Shown here one piece after another: positions 8,408 to 12,670 of a stretch of 12,670 bases of DNA (position 1 is its first letter; every line of letters starts with the position of its first letter). The position numbers and the translations under genes are program-made. The notes beneath the pieces were generated by a model. That model saw only the letters and a list, made by a program, of their open reading frames with translations. It was not told where the DNA came from and did no database searches. Source of the stretch: Pseudomonadota bacterium (GTDB taxonomy: Bacteria; Pseudomonadota; Alphaproteobacteria; Elsterales; Elsteraceae); NCBI GenBank assembly GCA_016195115.1, contig JACQAI010000344.1, positions 1 through 12,670 on the forward strand. The letters run 5' to 3'.

Positions 8408-8535
8408 CTCGACTTGGCGCCGGCGATCGCGATCGCGAGATCGCCCGACAGCCGGGTCAGCGCGAACGCGATGGTCAGCACGGTCACCCCGACCAACAGC
8501 GCGACGATCAGACGGCGCAGGAGGAAACCGAGCAT
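8404..8535 (-). pseudogene. N-terminal fragment of the DppB-type permease, separated by a frameshift
   Basis: From the ATG at 8535 this frame reads 43 residues beginning MLGFLLRRLIVALLVGVTVL and continuing to LTRLSGDLAIAIAG, then KSR and TGA. This is the standard first transmembrane helix and early periplasmic region of DppB-type permeases. The next family element, EVIRRAYGLDQP, lies in another frame just downstream. The total from 8535 to 7634 is 902 bases, one short of a multiple of three. From memory of the family the linker between IAG and the xGLDxP element is usually several residues longer, so a deletion of about 13-16 bases is as likely as a single-base loss. AAGG lies about 8 bases before the ATG as a ribosome binding site. 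The 14-base perfect palindrome at 8423-8436 lies within this fragment close to the break. Confidence 0.85.
8423..8436. repeat. 14-base perfect palindrome beside the permease frameshift
   Basis: GCGATCGCGATCGC reads the same on both strands and consists of two overlapping GCGATCGC octamers. Flanking GGCGATC (8422-8428) and GATCGCC (8439-8445) can also pair as a hairpin. It lies inside the coding sequence for LAIAIA in the permease fragment, 7-20 bases from the frame break. Such a structure could promote polymerase slippage in vivo or a sequencing or assembly error. It may equally be chance in GC-rich DNA. Confidence 0.6.
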
Positions 8536-8590
8536 GCCGCGACCTTAGGGGTACACGCCGCAGCGGTGCAAGCGACGTGCCGGGGGCGGT

Positions 8591-8619
8591 TTGACGCGCC
8601 GCGCCGGCGGCCGCACGAT
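8591..8619 (+). promoter_or_regulatory. Candidate promoter for the AlaX gene
   Basis: TTGACG at 8591-8596 matches five of six -35 bases. Seventeen bases later CACGAT at 8614-8619 is a poor -10 (three of six). With normal geometry the transcript would begin at about 8626, the A of the AlaX start codon, so the messenger might be leaderless. This agrees with the lack of any Shine-Dalgarno sequence before that ATG. The -10 match is weak and the evidence is sequence only. Confidence 0.3.
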
Positions 8620-8625
8620 GCCGGC

Positions 8626-9348
8626 ATGACGCGCTATTTCTGCCAGGATCATCCCGACGTGCTCAGCCTCGAGGCCGAGGTGGTCGCGGCGCGGCCGGGC
8701 GCGGTCGTGCTCGATCGCAGCCCGTTCCATCCGGGCGGCGGCGGCCAGCTGGCCGATCGCGGCCGGCTCGCCTGGGCGCATGGCGAGACCGCCGTGACCG
8801 GAATTGCGGGCGAGAATGGCCAAACCTGGCTGTTGCTGGCCGAGCCGGTCGAGCTTGCCGGCGCCGTCGAGGCGCGGGTCGACGCGGCGTTCCGCGCTGC
8901 CCAGACCGAGCTCCACACCGACGCCCACGTGCTCAACGCCCTGGTCTACCAGCACTTCGACGGCGCGTTGATCACCGGCGCGCAGCTCAAGGACGACGGC
9001 ACCGCGCGGGTCGATTTCGACCTGCCCAACGTCGATGCCGATGCCGTGCGGGCGCTCGAGGCCGAGATCAACGCCGTGATCCGCCGCGATCTGCCGGTGC
9101 GCACGGTCCACGTGCCGGTCGGCGAGGCGGCGAACGGCGCCGGCCTGGTGCGCTGCCGCTCGGTGGCGCCGCCGCCGTCCGACGACGGCACGGTGCGCGT
9201 GGTCGAGATCGTCGGGCTCGACCGCCAGGCCTGTGGCGGCACCCATCTTGCTTCGACCGGCGGGTCGCGCCCGGTGCGCATCTTGAAGATCGACAACAAG
9301 GGCCGGCACAATCGGCGCGTGCGCTTCGGCCTGGTCGGCGCGCGCTGA
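8626..9348 (+). CDS. Alanyl-tRNA editing protein, AlaX type
   Basis: A 240-residue free-standing relative of the alanyl-tRNA synthetase editing domain. AlaX proteins hydrolyse mischarged Ser-tRNA(Ala), and some also Gly-tRNA(Ala), in the cytoplasm. The zinc site is visible as HTDAH (His97 and His101) and CGGTH (Cys203 and His207). The N-terminal glycine motif FHPGGGGQLADRG at 34-46 is the form found in the longer AlaX-M class, and the length fits that class. The ATG at 8626 begins the family-like MTRYFCQDHP. An in-frame upstream start at 8566 would add 20 arginine-rich residues with no ribosome binding site. No Shine-Dalgarno precedes 8626 either. An out-of-frame ATG at 8618 opens a three-codon frame whose TGA overlaps this start as ATGA. 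The gene is divergent from the permease operon (90 bases between starts) and is followed after 17 bases by the SDR gene, so the two may be co-transcribed. Confidence 0.93.
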   Translation: MTRYFCQDHPDVLSLEAEVVAARPGAVVLDRSPFHPGGGGQLADRGRLAWAHGETAVTGIAGENGQTWLLLAEPVELAGAVEARVDAAFRAAQTELHTDAHVLNALVYQHFDGALITGAQLKDDGTARVDFDLPNVDADAVRALEAEINAVIRRDLPVRTVHVPVGEAANGAGLVRCRSVAPPPSDDGTVRVVEIVGLDRQACGGTHLASTGGSRPVRILKIDNKGRHNRRVRFGLVGAR

Positions 9349-9365
9349 GGAGCAGGGGTCGCGCG

Positions 9366-10106
9366 ATGGACGACATCACCGGCAAGGTCGCGCTGGTCAC
9401 CGGCGGCTCGCGCGGCATCGGCCGCGCCATCGCGGTCGCCTTGGCGCGCGCCGGCGCCGACGTCGCGGTCAATTACGTGGCGAGCCGGCGCGACGCCGAC
9501 GCGGCGGTCGCCGAGATCCAGGCGCTCGGCCGCCGCGCGGTCGCGCTCGGCGCCGACGTCGGCCAGCCCGAGCAGGCATCGGCGCTGGTCGGCGCGGCCG
9601 AGCGCGCGCTCGGACCGGTCGGCATCCTGGTCAACAGCGCCGGCGTCGGCTACGCGCTCGCGATCGAGGACATCACGCCGGAGATCTGGAATCGGACCTT
9701 GGCCATCAACCTGACCGGCAGCTTCCTGGTGACGCAAGCGGCGGTGCCGGCGATGCGGCGCGCGCGCTGGGGCCGCATCATGGCGATCTCCTCGGTTGCG
9801 GCGCAGACCGGCGGCGTCATCGGGCCGCACTACGCCGCCAGCAAGGCCGGCCAGATCGGGTTGATGCATAGCTACGCGCGGCGGCTGGCCGGCGACGGCA
9901 TCACGGCCAACGCGATCGCGCCCGGGCGTATCGACACCGACATCGTGCGCCAAGACACCTCGGCGCTGCGCGCCACCGCGCCCGCGCCGCCGGTCGGCCG
10001 CATCGGCACGGCCGACGAGGTCGCCGCGGTCGCCGTGATGCTGGCGCATAACGGCTACATCACCGGCCAGACCATCAACATCAACGGCGGCGTCCACTCA
10101 AGCTGA
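9366..10106 (+). CDS. SDR family oxidoreductase (FabG-like)
   Basis: A 246-residue classical short-chain dehydrogenase/reductase. The Rossmann cofactor motif TGGSRGIG is at 12-19, NSAG at 90-93, Asn115 is in the structural position, and the active site is Ser143, Tyr156 and Lys160 in YAASK with the usual spacing. PGRIDTDI follows, and the C-terminus ITGQTININGG is typical of 3-oxoacyl-ACP reductase-like members. There is no acidic residue directly after the second strand (VNYVASRR), and the arginine pair suggests NADP(H) use; that is inference. The length is normal and all catalytic residues are present. AGGAG plus AGGGG (9348-9358) before the ATG at 9366 support the start. It follows the AlaX gene by 17 bases and ends at a large hairpin. 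FabG-like SDRs act on very varied hydroxyl/keto substrates, so the pathway is not fixed by sequence. Confidence 0.94.
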   Translation: MDDITGKVALVTGGSRGIGRAIAVALARAGADVAVNYVASRRDADAAVAEIQALGRRAVALGADVGQPEQASALVGAAERALGPVGILVNSAGVGYALAIEDITPEIWNRTLAINLTGSFLVTQAAVPAMRRARWGRIMAISSVAAQTGGVIGPHYAASKAGQIGLMHSYARRLAGDGITANAIAPGRIDTDIVRQDTSALRATAPAPPVGRIGTADEVAAVAVMLAHNGYITGQTININGGVHSS

Positions 10107-10143
10107 CGGAAGCCGCTTTCGCGCGAAGGCATGCACATAAATG

Positions 10144-10176
10144 ATTTCTCCCCCACGCTTTGCGCGGGGGAGAAAT
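10144..10176. terminator. Strong hairpin, probable terminator between convergent genes
   Basis: A stem of 15 positions with one mismatch, ATTTCTCCCCCACGC (10144-10158) against GCGCGGGGGAGAAAT (10162-10176), is closed by a TTT loop. It sits 37 bases after the SDR stop and 16 bases beyond the stop of the minus-strand amidohydrolase, so it may serve both. The base of the stem is A/T-rich, but only TAATT follows on the plus strand, so it is not a textbook U-tract terminator. A smaller palindrome TTCGCGCGAA lies at 10118-10127. Half of this hairpin recurs at 10197-10213. Confidence 0.7.
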
Positions 10177-10213
10177 TAATTGCGTGCAGACGCTAGCGCT
10201 TGCGCGGGGGAGA
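10156..10213 (+). repeat. Repeated hairpin arm, second copy inside a coding end
   Basis: CGCTTTGCGCGGGGGAGA at 10156-10173 (loop and right arm of the hairpin) recurs as CGCTTGCGCGGGGGAGA at 10197-10213, one T shorter. The second copy lies in the last codons of the minus-strand amidohydrolase and encodes SPPRKR before its TAG. This suggests a dispersed intergenic repeat, part of which became coding sequence at the gene's end. The relation could also be local duplication. Confidence 0.65.
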
Positions 10214-10979
10214 TGGCGACCAGTTGTAGATGCGTGCCAGGCTGCCGCCCATCAGGGCGGCGCGATCGCTGGCGGACAGGCGATCGGTGACGCGAAACGC
10301 TTCGACACCTTGCGCGTAGGTCAGCAAGGCGGTCGCGCGCGTCCAGTCGGTGCCCCACAGGCAGCGCGCGATGCCGAAGGCGTCGAAGATGCGACCCAGC
10401 GGATCCCACAGATCGTTGTACGGGAACGGCTGGTGCGACAGCGTGCAGGCGCCGCTGATCTTGATCGCGACGTTGTCGTGGGCCGCCAGCCGCAGCACCT
10501 TGGGCAGATCGGCGAAGGGCTCCGGCGGCGGGGGCGGCGCGAACGGCTGCTGCAGCCCCAGGTGATCGATCACCAGGCGCGTCTCCGGCGTGCGTCGCGG
10601 CGGCGCGCAGCACGCGGTTGATGCCGGGATCGGCCGGATCCTCCGACACGTCGCGGGTCATCATGATCCGGATCGCGACCGTGCCGTCGGTCGACGCCCA
10701 GTCCGCGATCGTGTCGACCACCCCGGGATCGCTCGGGTCGACCGGCTTGATCAGCCCGAACCGGCCGGGATACGCGGCGTGAACGTCGAGGGCATAGCCG
10801 GCGTCATAGCCGTACATGGTGAAGGGCGAGACCAGCAGCGCACCATCGACGCCGACGGCGTCCATCGCCGCCACCATGTCGTCGCCGGTCACCGCCGGCG
10901 GCCCGGCCAGCGCCGCGATCCAGGGCCGGCCGGGGTGGTTGCGTTCGTAGGCGTGCACTTGGGCGTCGATCGTCGGCAT
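10193..10979 (-). pseudogene. Amidohydrolase-2 family protein, frame broken by an internal deletion
   Basis: Two frames together encode a metal-dependent hydrolase of the amidohydrolase-2 (TIM-barrel) family. The first 128 codons, from ATG 10979, read MPTIDAQVHAYERNHPGRPW with the Asp5/His9 start motif, then PGRFGLIKPVDPSDPG and GINRVLRAAA (to 10596). The rest is in another frame from about 10594: RTPETRLVIDHLGLQQPF, then DNVAIKISGACTLS, CLWGTDWTRA with the family's late aspartate, and ARIYNWSPSPPRKR, ending TAG at 10193. The 787 bases are not a multiple of three. Between VLRAAA and TPETRLVIDH relatives usually have about 20 more residues (from memory), so a deletion of 3n+2 bases, perhaps 65-68, is inferred. 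The first frame stays open to 10176 and would give a 267-residue protein with a false C-terminus. A GGGAG lies before the ATG. The gene is divergent from the GMC oxidoreductase. It is probably inactive, unless the break is a sequence error. Confidence 0.85.
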
Positions 10980-11118
10980 GAGGCGCTCCCGTTCTCAGCA
11001 TGCATCCCGGATGCGACCGTGCCCTCGACTATCACGCGGTTCCCGCGGTCACGCCAGACGGTCTTTCCGATGGCGGCGGGGGTGGCTATCGTGCCGCGAC
11101 GGCATGGGGGGAACCGGC
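10980..11118. promoter_or_regulatory. Intergenic region between divergent amidohydrolase and GMC genes
   Basis: These 139 bases separate the two divergent starts and must hold whatever promoters drive them. I see no convincing -35/-10 pair, operator palindrome or riboswitch. The GMC-proximal end carries the G-run GGGGGGA (11105-11111) that probably serves as its ribosome binding site, and the other end carries GGGAG for the amidohydrolase on the minus strand. Confidence 0.35.
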
Positions 11119-12670
11119 GTGGCCGACGACAACACCTACGACTTCATCGTCACCGGCGCCGGCTCGGCCGGCTGCGCGGTCGCCGGGCGGCTCAGCGAGA
11201 GCGGCCGCTACCGCGTGCTGCTGCTCGAGGCCGGGACCAAGGACACCAACCCGTGGATCCACATTCCGCTGGGCTACACCAAGACCTACACCGACCCGCG
11301 GGTGAACTGGATGTTCGACAGCGAGCCGGAAAAGGAGCTGAACGGCCGCGTCCTCTACCAGCCGCGCGGCAAGGTGCTCGGCGGCACCAGCTCGATCAAC
11401 GGCATGGTCTACATGCGCGGCACGCCGACCGACTACGACGGCTGGCGCCAGCGCGGCTGCGAGGGTTGGGCCTATGACGACGTCCTGCCGTATTTCCGCA
11501 AGGCCGAGAACCAGCAACGCGGCGCGGACGAGTTCCACGGCGTCGGCGGCCCGCTCAACGTCTCCAACCCGGTGCGCTCGGTGCTCGGCGATGCCTTGGT
11601 CAAGGCCGCGATCGAGGCCGGCATCCCGGCCAACCCCGACTTCAACGGCGCGCGCCAGGAAGGCGTCGGCTACTACCAGACGACGACCAGCAACCGCCGG
11701 CGCTGGAGCTCGGCGCGCGCCTATCTCGGCGCCGCCAAGGGCCGGCGCAACCTGACGGTCGAGACCGAGGCGCACGCCACCCGCATCGTGTTCGACGGCG
11801 CCCGCGCGGTAGCGGTCGAATACCGCACCCCGCAGGGGCCGCAGACAGCGCGCGCCCGCGGCGAGATCGTCGTCTCGGGCGGCGTCTACGGTTCGCCGCA
11901 ATTGCTGCAGCTGTCCGGGGTCGGGCCAGGCGATCTGCTTGCCGAGTTCGGCATCCCGGTGGCGCGCGAGATGGCCGGGGTCGGCAAGCACCTGCACGAC
12001 CATTTCAACACCTACCTGGTGTGGCGCTGCGCCCAGAAGGTGACGGTCAACGACCTCGCCGCCAGCCCGATGCGCCAGTTGCTGTCGGGGGTGCAATACG
12101 TCTTCACGCGCACCGGCCATCTGTCGAATGCCGGGATCTATGCCGGCGCCTTCGTCAAGAGCGATCCGCGCCTTGAGCAGCCCGATCTGCAGATCAACAT
12201 GTTCGGCTGGAGCGCCTACGAGCGGCTGCGGACCGGCATCAAGCCGCACCCGTTCTCCGCCTTCACCATGTCGCCGGTGCACCTGCGCCCCGAGGGCCGT
12301 GGCACGGTCAAGATCAAGAGTCCCGATCCGCTGGCCGCGCCGGCGATCCGCTTCAACTTCCTGGCGTCGGACTACGACTTCCAAGCGCTGATCTACGGCA
12401 CGCGCCTCAGCCGCACGATCGCCGCGCAGGCGGCGTTGAAGCCGTACGTCGTCGAGGAGGTGATTCCCGGCGAGGCCTGCCAGAGCGACGACCAGATCCG
12501 CGCCGAGATCCGCCAGCGCGGCGTCTCGAACCTGCACCCGGTCGGCACCTGCCGCATGGGCCGCGAGCCCGACGCCGTGGTCGACCCGCGCCTGCGCGTA
12601 CACGGCATTCAGGCGCTGCGCGTGGCCGACGCCTCGATCATGCCGCAGGTCCCCGGCGGCAACACCAACG
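11119..12670 (+). CDS. GMC family FAD-dependent oxidoreductase (choline dehydrogenase-like), C-terminus cut
   Basis: Flavoenzyme of the glucose-methanol-choline family, which oxidises alcohols to aldehydes. The window holds 517 residues, and the family usually runs to about 530-550. The FAD dinucleotide motif is GAGSAG at 13-18, with Glu37 in LLLEAG binding the ribose. GGTSSINGM at 88-96 is the first GMC signature, and GSPQLLQLSGVGP at 258-270 the second. The catalytic histidine is His473 in NLHPVGTCRMG, and Asn515 in GGNTN takes the second active-site position, as in choline oxidase/dehydrogenase relatives. I chose the GTG at 11119 because a G-rich GGGGGGA lies 7 bases before it and the protein then opens MADDNTYDFIVTGAG. 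An in-frame ATG at 11104 would add five residues but has no ribosome binding site. The enzyme is probably cytoplasmic, as no signal peptide is seen. The substrate is unknown; the divergent amidohydrolase may be related in function. Confidence 0.95.
   Translation, partial: MADDNTYDFIVTGAGSAGCAVAGRLSESGRYRVLLLEAGTKDTNPWIHIPLGYTKTYTDPRVNWMFDSEPEKELNGRVLYQPRGKVLGGTSSINGMVYMRGTPTDYDGWRQRGCEGWAYDDVLPYFRKAENQQRGADEFHGVGGPLNVSNPVRSVLGDALVKAAIEAGIPANPDFNGARQEGVGYYQTTTSNRRRWSSARAYLGAAKGRRNLTVETEAHATRIVFDGARAVAVEYRTPQGPQTARARGEIVVSGGVYGSPQLLQLSGVGPGDLLAEFGIPVAREMAGVGKHLHDHFNTYLVWRCAQKVTVNDLAASPMRQLLSGVQYVFTRTGHLSNAGIYAGAFVKSDPRLEQPDLQINMFGWSAYERLRTGIKPHPFSAFTMSPVHLRPEGRGTVKIKSPDPLAAPAIRFNFLASDYDFQALIYGTRLSRTIAAQAALKPYVVEEVIPGEACQSDDQIRAEIRQRGVSNLHPVGTCRMGREPDAVVDPRLRVHGIQALRVADASIMPQVPGGNTN

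Noticed and set aside
10176..10595. Single-frame 267-residue reading of the amidohydrolase
   Set aside because: After residue ~128 this frame is Ala/Gly/Arg-rich nonsense, while the correct family sequence is seen in a different frame over the same bases.
11086..12603. 505-codon minus-strand open frame opposite the GMC oxidoreductase
   Set aside because: Shadow composition and no motif, while the plus strand carries all GMC signatures.

Overview
The window is GC-rich, densely coded bacterial DNA of ordinary metabolic and transport type. The gene content is TRAP and peptide-type ABC transporters, a ThDP-dependent enzyme, a dienelactone hydrolase, an amidohydrolase-2 protein, a GMC flavoenzyme and an SDR. 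Together with the strong G/C third-position bias this suggests a soil or aquatic alphaproteobacterium of the Rhodospirillales/Hyphomicrobiales kind with a versatile carboxylate and aromatic catabolism. That placement is inference from family resemblance; there is no rRNA or other marker here. I see no prophage, transposase, CRISPR array, tRNA or rRNA gene.

Layout. (1) 1-412, minus: the N-terminal part of a TRAP transporter large permease (DctM type), cut by the window edge. (2) 413-736: intergenic region holding the divergent starts. (3) 737-4725, plus: a three-gene unit of ThDP-dependent enzyme, family-5 substrate-binding protein and dienelactone hydrolase. (4) 4726-4794: a cluster of CCAGAA units followed by inverted TTCTGG units, sitting between two convergent transcription units. 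(5) 4793-8535, minus: a dpp/opp-like ABC transporter operon, read as permease B, permease C, ATPase D, ATPase F. Three successive 4-base ATGA overlaps join it. The first permease gene is frameshifted after codon ~42. (6) 8626-10106, plus: an AlaX-type alanyl-tRNA editing protein and an SDR oxidoreductase. (7) 10144-10176: a strong hairpin, probably a terminator. (8) 10193-10979, minus: an amidohydrolase-2 gene that appears to have lost an internal segment and its frame. (9) 11119-12670, plus: a GMC-family FAD oxidoreductase, cut by the window end a little short of its C-terminus.

How the genes may work together. The binding protein (plus strand) and the permease/ATPase operon (minus strand) are convergent neighbours and together make a full set of ABC importer parts. 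The simplest reading is one importer whose binding protein is co-transcribed with two catabolic enzymes, a 2-oxo-acid decarboxylase/carboligase-like ThDP enzyme and a carboxymethylenebutenolidase-like hydrolase. The imported compound may therefore be a small carboxylate or aromatic derivative rather than a peptide; this is inference. The amidohydrolase and GMC oxidoreductase genes are divergent and may share a regulatory region.

The most notable features are two apparent deletion frameshifts (permease B and amidohydrolase) within 2.5 kb of each other, and two repeat-like hairpin structures at the two convergent gene junctions. I found no convincing previously undescribed system.
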